Shown: one piece after another, positions 9,338 to 18,044 of the stretch
How positions within the stretch are numbered: the stretch's first letter is position 1
Layout of the letters: every line of letters begins with the position of its first letter
Assembly (NCBI RefSeq): GCF_017744395.1
Contig: NZ_JAGIBI010000002.1
Span: 124,001 to 188,000, forward strand
Source: Herbaspirillum sp.
GTDB lineage: Bacteria; Pseudomonadota; Gammaproteobacteria; Burkholderiales; Burkholderiaceae_D
Direction of reading: 5' to 3'
Length of the DNA: 64,000 nt
Notes under the pieces: generated by a model
Databases searched by the model: none
Seen by the model: the letters and a program-made list of their open reading frames with translations, nothing else
Told to the model about the DNA's origin: nothing
Program-made: the position numbers and the translations under genes

Positions 9338-9534
9338 GCTGGTCTCCTGTTTTTCTTGGCCGGTTCAAGCCAGACAGGCAGTGCGCATGCGCGGTTCCCG
9401 GTCGGCGCAACGGCAGAGGTTGCCGAAAGGGAAATATGGGTGCGCCTGGCGACTCAGTCTTTTCCTGATGCCGTTCGCGGCAGGACGGCGCTACTATCGC
9501 GCATCAAGTCGATCTGGAGAAGGAGCGGCAGAAA

Positions 9535-9933
9535 ATGGAATGGGTAGACATCATGCGATATGCGGCCTATGCCGTACTGGGGCTTTCCCTGGCAGGCCTG
9601 GCGGGATCCCTGGGGGTGTTCTTCATCTTGGAGTGCCGCTGGAAGGATAAGGCGGGCGCAGGGGCGGCGCCGCTGCGCGAACCATGCGCGGCACCGGTGC
9701 GCGCCCTCCCGATGCTGCCGGGGCAGTGGGAGGAGATGCGGGTCATGGCCGAGGAGGCTGGCCCCTTGTGGGATGAGCTGTCCGACGCCGCGCCGGGCGC
9801 CGGACGGGTTCAGTGCGGGCGTCAGCCCTTCGCGCCAGATCCGGAGGCCGTCCTGGCGGGACTGATGAAAAGCACGATCAGCACCGTCGCCATCAATTCC
9901 ACCAGCGCGATGCCGGTCAGGCCCTGGGCATAA
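9535..9933 (+). CDS. hypothetical small membrane-anchored protein overlapping an antisense gene
   Basis: 132 residues preceded by GGAGAAGGAGCGG, a good ribosome-binding site. An N-terminal helix YAAYAVLGLSLAGLAGSLGVFFIL is followed by a polar Pro/Ala-rich tail containing GQWEEMRVMAEEAGPLWDEL. No family is recognised. The last 112 bases overlap the 3' end of the convergent MFS gene, so the C-terminal 37 residues are shadow-like and the frame may be extended by mutation. Confidence 0.4.
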   Translation: MEWVDIMRYAAYAVLGLSLAGLAGSLGVFFILECRWKDKAGAGAAPLREPCAAPVRALPMLPGQWEEMRVMAEEAGPLWDELSDAAPGAGRVQCGRQPFAPDPEAVLAGLMKSTISTVAINSTSAMPVRPWA

Positions 9934-11168
9934 CGGCCGGTGGTGCTCTTCAGGTAACCCAGCAGTTGCGGCGAGAAATAGCCCGAGAGGTTGGCCACCG
10001 AATTGATCACCGCCAGGCCGATGGCGATCGCGCTGCCGGACAGGTATTGCCCCGGCAATTGCCAGAAGATGGGGATCGCGCCCATGGTGCCGGCCGACGA
10101 CAGTGCCAGCGAGAAGATGACCCCGGCCGCATTCTTCTCGCCGACGAAATAAGCCGCCAGCAACAGGCCGGTAGCGCCGATGGCCGCCGCCACCGCGGTA
10201 TGCAGGCGGGTTTCCTTGCTGCGGTCGGACAGCCAGCCGTTGAGCACCATCCCGCCCCAACCACAGGCATAGATGCCGCCCATGATCCAGCCCAGGGTCT
10301 TGATGTCGGTGAAGCCGACTTCCTTGACCAGGCTGGGGCCGTAATACACCAGCGTCGCATTGCCGGCGATGATGCAGAAGAACACGGCGATCAGCACCCA
10401 GATCTTGCCGCTTTTCAGCGACGCCGCGAAGCTGTGCTCGCGCGGGCCCAGCTTGCGGTCTTCATCGGCCATCTCGGCGGCGATGTGCGCTTTTTCGCTG
10501 TCGGAGAGCCACTTGGCCTTGGACGGCAGGTCGGTAAGGATGAAGAAGGCGACCAGGCCCATGAGCACCGACGGGATGCCTTCGATGATGAACAGCCATT
10601 GCCAGCCTTGCATGCCGGCGGCGCCCTGGCTCATTTCCATGATGTAGGCGGCCAGCGGGCTGCCCACCACCAGTGAAACCGCCGAGGCCGATACGAACAC
10701 GCCGAGCGCCTTGCCGCGCCGGTGCGCCGGCAGCCAGTAGGTGAGGTAGAGGATCACGCCCGGCTGCAGGCCGGCTTCGAACGCGCCCATCAGGAACCTC
10801 AGCAGGTAGAACTGCCCCGGCGTCTGGACCCAGGCCATGGCGATGCACACCACTCCCCAGCCGATGGTGATGCGCATGATGGTTTTGCGCGCGCCGATCT
10901 TTTGCAGCAGCATGTTGCTGGGCACTTCGAACAGGAAGTAGCCGATGAAGAAAATGCCGGCGCCGGCGCCGTAGATCGCGTCCGACCAGTGCAGGTCGTT
11001 CATCATGGTCAGCTTGGCGAAGCCGACGTTGACGCGGTCGACCCAGGCCAGGAACCAGATCAGCGTGACGCAGGGAATGATGCGCCAGATGACCCGGCGG
11101 AAGGTGGCATTGTGTTCGTCGAGCGCCGCCGAGGCGGATAGTGGCGATGCGGTTTCTGTTACGGACAT
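9822..11168 (-). CDS. MFS transporter, anion:cation symporter (ACS) family
   Basis: 448 residues from the ATG at 11168, which has AGGGGGAG just upstream; a further upstream ATG in frame adds 12 residues without a ribosome-binding site. Helix 1 carries TLIWFLAWVDRVNVGFAKL, and then SNMLLQKIGARKTIMRITI and LMGAFEAGLQPGVILYLTYW, both hallmarks of the ACS family (phthalate, tartrate, glucarate and hexuronate permeases). It probably imports a carboxylated compound with protons. No catabolic gene is linked, so the substrate is unknown. Confidence 0.9.
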   Translation of the reverse strand: MSVTETASPLSASAALDEHNATFRRVIWRIIPCVTLIWFLAWVDRVNVGFAKLTMMNDLHWSDAIYGAGAGIFFIGYFLFEVPSNMLLQKIGARKTIMRITIGWGVVCIAMAWVQTPGQFYLLRFLMGAFEAGLQPGVILYLTYWLPAHRRGKALGVFVSASAVSLVVGSPLAAYIMEMSQGAAGMQGWQWLFIIEGIPSVLMGLVAFFILTDLPSKAKWLSDSEKAHIAAEMADEDRKLGPREHSFAASLKSGKIWVLIAVFFCIIAGNATLVYYGPSLVKEVGFTDIKTLGWIMGGIYACGWGGMVLNGWLSDRSKETRLHTAVAAAIGATGLLLAAYFVGEKNAAGVIFSLALSSAGTMGAIPIFWQLPGQYLSGSAIAIGLAVINSVANLSGYFSPQLLGYLKSTTGRYAQGLTGIALVELMATVLIVLFISPARTASGSGAKG

Positions 11169-11695
11169 GGAACTCCCCCTGAATGGACGATGGGTACTGC
11201 GCAAAGCGTGTGGCTGGAAATACTCGCGGCTCCTTCGCGCTTCTTTGCAGGAGCATTTTTCATGCCATTGGCGGCAATGTTTTTATCCGTCGTTTATGCG
11301 TCGTTTTTACGGTCGCTGATATTTCGGTTGATGATAGTGAGAAATAAGCGAGGCCAAGGGCGCGGTGAACGCCGTTTCGCCGGAAAAATATCGCGGCCGG
11401 CCTGCAATGCGCGTCCCGCCTGGGTTTTATGGGGGTGGGAGAAAAATATGCCGATAGCTTTATTTCTATCTCCGCGATAGACGCCGGCGATTATTCCGTT
11501 TTGCAGAACACTCAATTCCCGTTTCCCGCGTTTTTCTCCGCACGGCCCATCCCTACACTGCAGTCATCGATGAACGACATCGCAACGCAAGAAACGATGC
11601 GGTTCTGAGAAAGGCACATGCCATCTCACATTACCCGTGCATGTACCGCTGAATGCAATTCCGCATATCCGACCGAACACCCAAGGAGAAACATC
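11169..11695. other. 527-bp intergenic region, relatively AT-rich
   Basis: Divergent spacer between the ACS permease and the DUF4148 gene. Its composition is clearly less GC-rich than its neighbours around 11260-11350. Two open frames (11190-11480 plus, 11294-11515 minus) lack ribosome-binding sites and coding character. No strong repeat or RNA fold was recognised, and promoters for both flanking genes are expected here. Confidence 0.5.
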
Positions 11696-11956
11696 ATGTC
11701 TGCAAAATATATCGTCGCCGCCGCGCTGGCCCTGTCCGCTTCGTCCCTGGCATTTGCCGAGGCTCCGTATCCGGTGGAAAAGCCGTTCGTCTCGCAAACC
11801 ACCCGCGCTGTCGTCAAGGCCGAGCTGGCCAAGGCACAGGAACAAGGCTTGGCCAACCAGCCTGACGCGGTCTACCCGGTCGTGACTTCGGCGCCTGCCA
11901 ACAGCGGCCTGCAAACCGCCGGCAGCGTCCAGCCGTCGCTGTACACCGGCGCCTGA
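11696..11956 (+). CDS. DUF4148 family small secreted protein
   Basis: 86 residues from the ATG at 11696, which has CAAGGAG at good distance. A signal peptide (SAKYIVAAALALSASSLAFA) is followed by the family motif FVSQTTRAVVKAELAKAQEQG and a short tail YPVVTSAPANSG. DUF4148 proteins are abundant in Burkholderiales, periplasmic or surface-associated, and of unknown function. The in-frame upstream ATG at 11618 is not used, because it would bury the signal peptide. Confidence 0.88.
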   Translation: MSAKYIVAAALALSASSLAFAEAPYPVEKPFVSQTTRAVVKAELAKAQEQGLANQPDAVYPVVTSAPANSGLQTAGSVQPSLYTGA

Positions 11957-12035
11957 TGGCCGGCAGGGCGGGAGAGCATCCCGCCCGCAATCATTGAGTA
12001 GTCGATGCAGGTAAAACAAGAAAAGGGGAAACATC

Positions 12036-12269
12036 ATGTGGCACCAACTGTTTTCGCGCAGCCTGTCCCTCTATCCGAGGATCTACATGCAGTTCGCCGC
12101 ACTGGTCGGCTTATTGATTGCCGCCGAGTTCAGCATGGGTACGCTCAGCATGATGCTGACCCAGCGCGCGATGTACCGGGTTTCGCAACGCCTGCGGGGT
12201 ACCCGGCGCCGTCGTGAGGCAGCGCGCAGGATGCGCGATGCGCATATCGACGGTAATTGCTGCGCCTGA
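12036..12269 (+). CDS. small membrane protein, hypothetical
   Basis: 77 residues with AAAAGGGGAAAC just upstream. One hydrophobic helix, FAALVGLLIAAEFSMGTLSMML, is followed by a very basic tail (RVSQRLRGTRRRREAARRMRD) and a Cys pair at the end. It is not a recognised family. It follows the DUF4148 gene by 79 bases and ends before a clear terminator, so the two probably form a short operon. Confidence 0.6.
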   Translation: MWHQLFSRSLSLYPRIYMQFAALVGLLIAAEFSMGTLSMMLTQRAMYRVSQRLRGTRRRREAARRMRDAHIDGNCCA

Positions 12270-12306
12270 GTTTTCTTCTTTTTGGCAGCCAAGCGCTGCG
12301 GGAACG

Positions 12307-12341
12307 GCCCGATGCGACATCGTTCGCATCGGGCTTTTGTT
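12307..12341 (+). terminator. Rho-independent terminator
   Basis: Perfect 11-bp stem GCCCGATGCGA/TCGCATCGGGC with a 6-nt loop, followed by TTTTGTT. It ends the DUF4148/small membrane protein unit and isolates it from the LysR gene. Confidence 0.85.
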
Positions 12342-12515
12342 CGTCTGGACGCCGCATCCGGCGCGCCTTATGCCAAAATGGCATGGGACACCGGCCGTCC
12401 GCATTTGTATAGTGGCTGCCGGGTTGGAGGCCCGGAGCGGCGGCATTGCCATGCTGTCGCGTACCGGGCGAATCGTCGGGTGGCGCGCCATCCGCGCCAG
12501 GTGGAGCGGGAAACA

Positions 12516-13454
12516 ATGGAAATCAAATGGGTCGAGGACTTCCTCTCGGTGGTGGAGACGCTGAACTTCAGCCGCTCGGCCAAGCTGCGCAACGTGACGC
12601 AGCCGGCTTTCGGCCGCCGCATCAAGTCGCTCGAAACCTGGCTGGGCGCCGAGCTGTTCGACCGCTCTTCCTACCCTTGCACGCTGACCCCGGCCGGTGA
12701 ATCCTTCGTGCCCATCGCCCGGGAGATGCTGAACCAGTCGATGCAGGCGCGGCTGGTCTTGCGCGGCCAGCTGGCCGGCGCGCAGACCGCGGTCCGTTTC
12801 GCCATGCCGCATACGCTGCTGCTGACGGTGTTTCCCAAGCTGCTGTCGGAGATCGAAAAGAAAGTCGGCGCCATCGCCACCACGGTGATGGCCGGCAACG
12901 TGCACGATGCGGTGATGGCATTGGTCGAGCGCAACTGCGACCTGCTGCTCTGCTACGACCACCGCCAGCAGGGGATTGCCCTCGACACCGAACGCTACGG
13001 CGTGCTGTCGCTGGGCAAGGAGCCGTTGCGCCCCTACGTGAAGCCGCTGGCCAGCGGCAAGCCGAAATACGTGCTGCCGGGCACGCCCAACGACCCCTTG
13101 CCGTTCCTCAGCTATTCGCCGTATTCGTCGCTCTCGCGCATCGTCGAGAAGGCGCTGCATACCAGCCCGCGCCGCGTGCACCTGTTCCGCCGTTTCGAGA
13201 CCGACCTGGCCGAGGGCCTGAAGAACATGGCGGTGGAGGGGCACGGCATCGCCTGGCTGCCCGCCAGCGCGGTCGCGCGCGAAGTGGCCGAAGGCAAGCT
13301 GACGCTGGCGATCGCCCCCAACGACCGCGAGGCGCTGGAACTGGGGCTGTGGTGCGACGAAATGGATATCCGCGTCTATCGCCGCCTGGATGGCGCCAAC
13401 CCGGAAATCGACCGCATCTGGAATTACCTGAAGGCCGAACACGCGGGCGGCTGA
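12516..13454 (+). CDS. LysR-family transcriptional regulator
   Basis: 312 residues from the ATG at 12516, where the N-terminal winged helix begins (EIKWVEDFLSVVETLNFSRSA, then TQPAFGRRIKSLETWLGAELF); upstream frame is non-coding. The C-terminal part is the usual effector-binding domain, with GHGIAWLPASAV near the end. It lies 62 bases ahead of the ornithine-cyclodeaminase-like gene in the same direction, a less common arrangement than divergent LysR pairs, and is the likely regulator of it. Effector unknown. Confidence 0.9.
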   Translation: MEIKWVEDFLSVVETLNFSRSAKLRNVTQPAFGRRIKSLETWLGAELFDRSSYPCTLTPAGESFVPIAREMLNQSMQARLVLRGQLAGAQTAVRFAMPHTLLLTVFPKLLSEIEKKVGAIATTVMAGNVHDAVMALVERNCDLLLCYDHRQQGIALDTERYGVLSLGKEPLRPYVKPLASGKPKYVLPGTPNDPLPFLSYSPYSSLSRIVEKALHTSPRRVHLFRRFETDLAEGLKNMAVEGHGIAWLPASAVAREVAEGKLTLAIAPNDREALELGLWCDEMDIRVYRRLDGANPEIDRIWNYLKAEHAGG

Positions 13455-13516
13455 GCCTGTATCGGCCGGCCCGCATTTGAACCGTTTCAACATTTTTACC
13501 GATTGAAGGAGTCCCC

Positions 13517-14437
13517 ATGAAATTGCTCAGCAACCAGCAGATCAGCGAGCTGCTCACCACCGAAGATGCCATCGGCGCCATGCGCGAGGCGTTCGCGGCG
13601 GCCGGCGAGGGCGCGCACCAGGGACGCGTGCGCACCAGCGCTTCCAACGGCGTGATGCTGTCGATGATGGGCGCGGTGATCCCCGGCGCGGGCATCGCTG
13701 GCGCCAAGGTCTACACCACCATCAAGGGCCAGTTCAAGTTCGTGATCGTGCTGTTCTCCAGCGAGACCGGCGCGCCGCTGGCCACCATCGAAGCCGACAC
13801 CATGACCGGCCTGCGCACCGCCGCCGCCACCGCGGTCGCTTGCGACGCGCTGGCGCGGCCCGATGCGCAGGTGCTGTCGGTGATCGGCACCGGCGTGCAG
13901 GCGCGCTCGCACGTGCCGGCGCTGCTGCAGGTGCGCAAGTTCAAGGAAGTGCTGGTGGCGGGCATCTCCGGCCAGCAGGAGCTGGCCGATGAGATCACCC
14001 GCACGCTGGGCGTGCCGGCGCGCGTGGTGACGGTCGACGAAGCCGCCGCCGGCGCCGACGTGCTGGTGACCGTGACCCGTTCGGCCACGCCGCTGTTCGA
14101 CGGCAAGCTGTTGCGCCCGGGCGCCTTCGTGGCGGCGGTGGGCGCTTCCAAGGCCAATGTGCGCGAGCTGGACGATACCGCCATCGCGCGCGCGGCCGCG
14201 CTGTTCGTCGAATGGAAGCCGCAGGCCCAGCAGGAAGCCGGCGACCTGGTGCAATGCGCGCCCGGCACCTTCGACTGGAACAATGTGATGGAGCTGGCGC
14301 AGGCGGTGGACGGCAGCATGCCCTACCGGCGCGGTGCCGACGACATCGTGATCTACAAGGCCATCGGCATCGGCCTGGAAGACGTGGCGCTGGCCGGCCT
14401 GGCTTACCGCAAGGCCTGCGCCAAGTACGGCTGGTAA
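13517..14437 (+). CDS. ornithine cyclodeaminase / mu-crystallin family protein
   Basis: 306 residues with GAAGGAG upstream. The family layout is clear: substrate-side Lys64 in GAKVYTT, TGLRTAAATA at 97-106, and the NAD-binding loop GTGVQAR at 124-130. Family members are NAD(P)-dependent: ornithine cyclodeaminase, alanine dehydrogenase, ketimine reductase and opine-type synthases. Without a neighbouring pathway the exact reaction cannot be chosen. It probably acts in amino-acid catabolism or imine reduction in the cytoplasm, under the upstream LysR. Confidence 0.88.
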   Translation: MKLLSNQQISELLTTEDAIGAMREAFAAAGEGAHQGRVRTSASNGVMLSMMGAVIPGAGIAGAKVYTTIKGQFKFVIVLFSSETGAPLATIEADTMTGLRTAAATAVACDALARPDAQVLSVIGTGVQARSHVPALLQVRKFKEVLVAGISGQQELADEITRTLGVPARVVTVDEAAAGADVLVTVTRSATPLFDGKLLRPGAFVAAVGASKANVRELDDTAIARAAALFVEWKPQAQQEAGDLVQCAPGTFDWNNVMELAQAVDGSMPYRRGADDIVIYKAIGIGLEDVALAGLAYRKACAKYGW

Positions 14438-14460
14438 GCGGCAAGCGCGAGCGACAATGA

Positions 14461-14494
14461 AAAACGCCGCAGGTGAATAGCCTGCGGCGTTTTT
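14461..14494. terminator. bidirectional terminator
   Basis: Stem AACGCCGCAGG/CCTGCGGCGTT with a 7-nt loop, flanked by A and T runs. It lies between the convergent cyclodeaminase-like and EamA genes. Confidence 0.88.
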
Positions 14495-14512
14495 GTTTTC
14501 ATTTGACGGAAA

Positions 14513-15430
14513 TCAGGTTCGGGCCTGCGCCTTGCCGGATACGCGCGGCGCCGCCGGCTTGGCGCGCAGCGCGGTGGCCGTGGCCGCCAGCACGATGGCG
14601 ATGCCGGCCACGGTGCCGGTGGTGACCGGCTCGTCCAGCAGCAGCCAGGCCCACAGCGATGCCGTCATCGGCACCAGGAAGGTGACGGTGATGGCCTTGG
14701 TCGCGCCTTCGGCCGAGATCAGCTGGAAGAACAGCGCGTAGGCGATGCCGGTGCACACCACGCCCAGCACCAGCACGGCCAGCAATGCCGGTCCGGCGGC
14801 GCCGGCCTGGACGGCCGCGGCGGCATGCGGCAGCCCCGGCAGGGCGAAAGGGATCAGGCACAGCGCCGCCGCGAACTGGCTGCCGGCGGCCATGGCGATG
14901 GGCGAGATGCCGTTGCCGCGCATGCGCGTATAGGTGGCGGCGAAGCCGTAGCTGACCGCCGCGCCCATGGCCGCCAGCACGCCGAAGACTACCATCGCCT
15001 CGGCCGGCACCGGCCCGACGCCGACCAGCACCGCTACCCCGGCCAGGCCCAGCACGAAGGCGCCCAGGCGCATCGCGGTCAGCCGTTCGCCCAGCAGCAG
15101 GAAGCCGAACAGCGCGGTGAACACCGGCGCCAGCGAATTCATGGTGGCCATGTAGGAAGAGGGAATGTGCAGCGCCGACCAGGCGAACAGGCTGAACGGC
15201 AGTGCCGTGTTGGCGATACCGATGACCAGGTAGGGCCGCCAGTTGTGCCGCCATTGCAGGCGGTCGCCGCGCGAGCGGGCGAAAGCCAGCAGCGCCAGCG
15301 TGGCCAGCGAAGCGCGGCCGAAGGTGGTGAGCATGGGGCCGAACACCGGCGCGGCGATGCGCATGAGCATGAAGCTGGTGCCCCAGATGGCGGCGAGCAG
15401 GAGGAGCTTGGCGATATTCGACGGAGACAT
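14513..15430 (-). CDS. EamA/DMT-family transporter
   Basis: 305 residues with ten predicted helices in two EamA repeats. The first starts with KLLLLAAIWGTSFMLMRIA, the typical opening of the drug/metabolite transporter superfamily; the second ends with WAWLLLDEPVTTGTVAGIAIV, also typical. Such proteins usually export amino acids or other metabolites. No regulator or biosynthetic partner is adjacent, so the substrate is open. Confidence 0.9.
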   Translation of the reverse strand: MSPSNIAKLLLLAAIWGTSFMLMRIAAPVFGPMLTTFGRASLATLALLAFARSRGDRLQWRHNWRPYLVIGIANTALPFSLFAWSALHIPSSYMATMNSLAPVFTALFGFLLLGERLTAMRLGAFVLGLAGVAVLVGVGPVPAEAMVVFGVLAAMGAAVSYGFAATYTRMRGNGISPIAMAAGSQFAAALCLIPFALPGLPHAAAAVQAGAAGPALLAVLVLGVVCTGIAYALFFQLISAEGATKAITVTFLVPMTASLWAWLLLDEPVTTGTVAGIAIVLAATATALRAKPAAPRVSGKAQART

Positions 15431-15626
15431 GGAGGGCGATCGAATGCGATGGAGCAGCGAGTGTAATGCTCCTCTCCGTAGCGGGCATAGGTACAGTTAT
15501 GCGGATTTCCACCGGGCCACTTTGCGCGACGGTAACAGCGCCGCATGCCACTTTTGCCAAACTGTACATGTCGCCTTTTCCGGACAGCTGCTAATGTCGG
15601 CACGGTCAACGTAAAGGGAGAAGGGT

Positions 15627-16250
15627 GTGCTGACAATCTACGGCAGGGACAATTCCATCAACGTGCGCAAAGTGCTGTGGGCTTGCGCTGAGCTGGGTAT
15701 CGAATACCGGCGCGAGGACTGGGGCATCGGCTTTCGCTCGACCCGGGAGCCGGCGTTCCTCGGCATGAACCCGAACGCCATGGTGCCGGTGGTCGACGAC
15801 GACGGTTTCGTGCTGTGGGAATCGAATACCATCCTGCGCTACCTGGCCGGCCAGTACGGCGGCGCGGCGCTCTACCCGGCCGCGCCCCGCGAGCGCGCCC
15901 GCGTCGACCAGTGGATCGACTGGCAGGCCAGCGACCTCAACCGTGCATGGAGCTACGCCTTCATGGCGCTGGTGCGCAAGTCGCCGGCGCATGGCGACGC
16001 GCAGCAACTGGCCGCCTCCATCGACAACTGGGGCGGCTTCATGCGCGTGCTGGAACAGCAGCTGCAGCAGACCGGCGCCTATGTGGCGGGCGATGCCTTC
16101 ACGCTGGCCGATATCCCCGTCGGGCTGTCGGTCAACCGCTGGTTTGGCACGCCGTTCCAGCATCCCGAGTTGCCGGCGGTGGCGGCCTATTACGAACTGC
16201 TGACGCAGCGGCCGGGCTTTCGCTCCTTCGGGCGCAATGGCATGGCCTGA
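15627..16250 (+). CDS. glutathione S-transferase family protein
   Basis: 207 residues, GTG start preceded by AAAGGGAG. The N-terminal thioredoxin-like domain has [20 protein letters not shown] and the glutathione-binding [12 protein letters not shown] and [12 protein letters not shown] (Glu-Ser pair). The C-terminal all-helical domain follows from about residue 88, with FTLADIPVG typical of the family. Cytosolic, probably in detoxification or glutathione-dependent isomerisation. A 13-bp tandem duplication begins at its stop codon. Confidence 0.9.
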   Translation: MLTIYGRDNSINVRKVLWACAELGIEYRREDWGIGFRSTREPAFLGMNPNAMVPVVDDDGFVLWESNTILRYLAGQYGGAALYPAAPRERARVDQWIDWQASDLNRAWSYAFMALVRKSPAHGDAQQLAASIDNWGGFMRVLEQQLQQTGAYVAGDAFTLADIPVGLSVNRWFGTPFQHPELPAVAAYYELLTQRPGFRSFGRNGMA

Positions 16251-16330
16251 GAACAGGTTCTGAGAACAGGTTTTGAGGGCGGGGAAGGTACACTTGCGTT
16301 TTGCCTGTGTCCCTTCTTGCCCGATCTCCA

Positions 16331-16423
16331 ATGAACCGAAAGAAAAACCTGCTGTTTCTCGCCGCCTTCCTGGGCTGCCTGCTGCTGTCGAGCGTGCCGC
16401 TGATCGCGCTGCTGTTTTATTGA
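16331..16423 (+). CDS. possible 30-residue membrane peptide
   Basis: A short open frame encodes a basic start (MNRKKNLL) followed by one hydrophobic helix (FLAAFLGCLLLSSVPLIALLF) and a stop, as in many small bacterial membrane proteins. There is no convincing ribosome-binding site, and it lies between the GST gene and the convergent old yellow enzyme gene. It is supported by composition only. Confidence 0.3.
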   Translation: MNRKKNLLFLAAFLGCLLLSSVPLIALLFY

Positions 16424-16471
16424 GACGGCAGCGCGACCGCGGCATGCCCGGACTACGCGGGTGAAAGCGTA

Positions 16472-17560
16472 TCAGTAGCGCTCCAGCCAGTGCGCGTAAG
16501 GCGCCGGCAGCGTCCACGATGGGCGCGCCACGCCCAGCTCCTTGGCGGCGGCATAGGTCCAGTGCGGGTTGACCAGGTGCGATCGGCCGACCATCACCAG
16601 ATCCAGCTGCTGTTCCTTGACCACGCGCTCGGCGATCTCCGGCGTGCCGAAGCCCCAGGCCGACGATACCGGCACATCGGCTTCGCGGCGCACGCGTTCG
16701 GTGACTTCGCCGAGGAAGGCCGGGCCCCAGGGGATGGTGGTGTCGGGAATGGTGAAGCCCACGGTGACGCTGAGCATGTCCATGCCGTCCGCCTTGAACT
16801 GGCGCACCAGGCCGATCGATTCCAGCAGCGTCTGCTCGTCGCGGCCGTCATATTCGAGCACGCCGAAACGCACCGTCAGCGGCAGGTTTTCCGGCCACAC
16901 CTTGCGCACTTCGCGCAGGGTTTCCAGCAGGAAGCGGGCGCGGTTTTCCACGCTGCCGCCATAGATGTCGTCGCGCTGGTTGGCGTGCGGCGAGAAGAAG
17001 CTCTGCGCCAGGTAGCCGTGGGCGAAATGCAACTCCAGCCATTCGAAACCGACGTCGCGCGCGCGGATGGCGGCATCGACGAAGTTCTGGCGCACACGGG
17101 CGATGTCGTCGATGCTCATGGCCTTGGGAACCTTGGGCAGGTTGCGGCCGTAGGCGATGGCCGAGGGTGCGATGGTGGGCCAGCCGCGGGCATCGCCTTC
17201 GGCGATATGGTCGTCGCCTTCCCAGGGCACGTTGGCGCTGGCCTTGCGGCCGGCGTGGGCGATCTGGATGCCGGGCACCGAGCCGGCCGCCTTGATTTCC
17301 TGCACCACCGGCACGAAGGCTTGCGCCAGCTCATCGGACCAGATGCCGGTGCAAGCCGGGGTGATGCGGCCTTCGGGAGCGACCGCGGTGGCTTCGACGA
17401 TCACCAGGCCGGCGCCGCCGCGCGCCATGCCGGCGTAGTGGGAAACGTGCCAGTCGTTGGCGCGGCCGTCGATGGCCATGTACTGGCACATCGGCGGCAC
17501 GGCGATGCGGTTGCGCAGGGTAATGTCTTTGAGTTTGAACGGTTGGAACAGGGCGGACAT
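16472..17560 (-). CDS. old yellow enzyme, YqjM/xenobiotic reductase class (NADPH dehydrogenase)
   Basis: 362 residues, a full FMN-binding TIM barrel. The thermophilic-like/YqjM class is shown by Cys25 and Tyr27 in PPMCQYM and by the substrate-anion-binding pair His178 and His181 in LHFAHGYLAQSFFSP. SVENRARFLLE and the late MVGRSHLVNPHW complete the fold. These enzymes reduce activated C=C bonds and nitro compounds with NADPH and often serve in electrophile stress. It is divergent from an ArsR gene, with a palindromic operator between them. Confidence 0.93.
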   Translation of the reverse strand: MSALFQPFKLKDITLRNRIAVPPMCQYMAIDGRANDWHVSHYAGMARGGAGLVIVEATAVAPEGRITPACTGIWSDELAQAFVPVVQEIKAAGSVPGIQIAHAGRKASANVPWEGDDHIAEGDARGWPTIAPSAIAYGRNLPKVPKAMSIDDIARVRQNFVDAAIRARDVGFEWLELHFAHGYLAQSFFSPHANQRDDIYGGSVENRARFLLETLREVRKVWPENLPLTVRFGVLEYDGRDEQTLLESIGLVRQFKADGMDMLSVTVGFTIPDTTIPWGPAFLGEVTERVRREADVPVSSAWGFGTPEIAERVVKEQQLDLVMVGRSHLVNPHWTYAAAKELGVARPSWTLPAPYAHWLERY

Positions 17561-17606
17561 GGGTAGCCTTTGGTTTCGGTAATGTCGACAGGGAAATGTT
17601 ATTCGT

Positions 17607-17628
17607 TAGTTCGAATATATTCGAACTA
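17607..17628. promoter_or_regulatory. 22-bp perfect palindrome, probable ArsR operator
   Basis: The half-site TAGTTCGAATA is followed immediately by its exact reverse complement, 17607-17628. It lies in the roughly 100-bp divergent region between the old yellow enzyme and ArsR genes, 37 bp before the ArsR start. Size and symmetry fit the operator of a homodimeric winged-helix repressor. Confidence 0.75.
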
Positions 17629-17664
17629 TGGAAGCAGTATAACCCAAGGTGTATCATCTTGCAG

Positions 17665-18003
17665 ATGCGCCCCTACAAACATCCCGCCGCCAGCGAACTG
17701 GTCCTCGAACGCGTGCTCTATGCCCTGAGCGATTCCATCCGCCTGGATATCGTGCGCCACCTCGCGCAGGTGGCCTGCGCGACCTGCGGCGAACTCGACG
17801 GCGGCCGTCCGAAATCCACCGTCTCGCACCACTTCAAGGTCCTGCGCGAAGCGGGGCTGGTGCTGACGGAAAGCACCGGCACCACCCATATGAACACCCT
17901 GCGCCGCGCCGACATCGAAAGCCGTTTCCCGGGCTTGCTGTCGGCCATCCTGTCGCAGGGCGCGCCGGCCAAGGCCGCGGCCAAGAAGGACAAGGCGGCG
18001 TAA
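17665..18003 (+). CDS. ArsR-family transcriptional regulator
   Basis: 112 residues from the ATG at 17665; the longer frame from 17596 would overlap the palindrome and is unlikely. The winged-helix core runs ERVLYALSDSIRLDIVRHLAQ, then the recognition helix KSTVSHHFKVLREAGLV and wing GTTHMNTLR. A Cys-x-x-Cys (ACATCGEL) sits between helices, which could sense redox state, electrophiles or metal. A Lys/Ala-rich tail ends the protein. It is the likely repressor of itself and of the divergent old yellow enzyme. Confidence 0.88.
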   Translation: MRPYKHPAASELVLERVLYALSDSIRLDIVRHLAQVACATCGELDGGRPKSTVSHHFKVLREAGLVLTESTGTTHMNTLRRADIESRFPGLLSAILSQGAPAKAAAKKDKAA

Positions 18004-18044
18004 TCGGCGTAATCGCAATCCAGACAAGACAGCTCGGAACCTTC

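Noticed and set aside
11190-11515. two overlapping open frames in the 527-bp AT-rich gap
   Set aside because: No ribosome-binding sites, no coding bias, and mutually antisense.
17596-17664. upstream extension of the ArsR frame
   Set aside because: Would place coding sequence over the palindromic operator; the ATG at 17665 fits the family start better.
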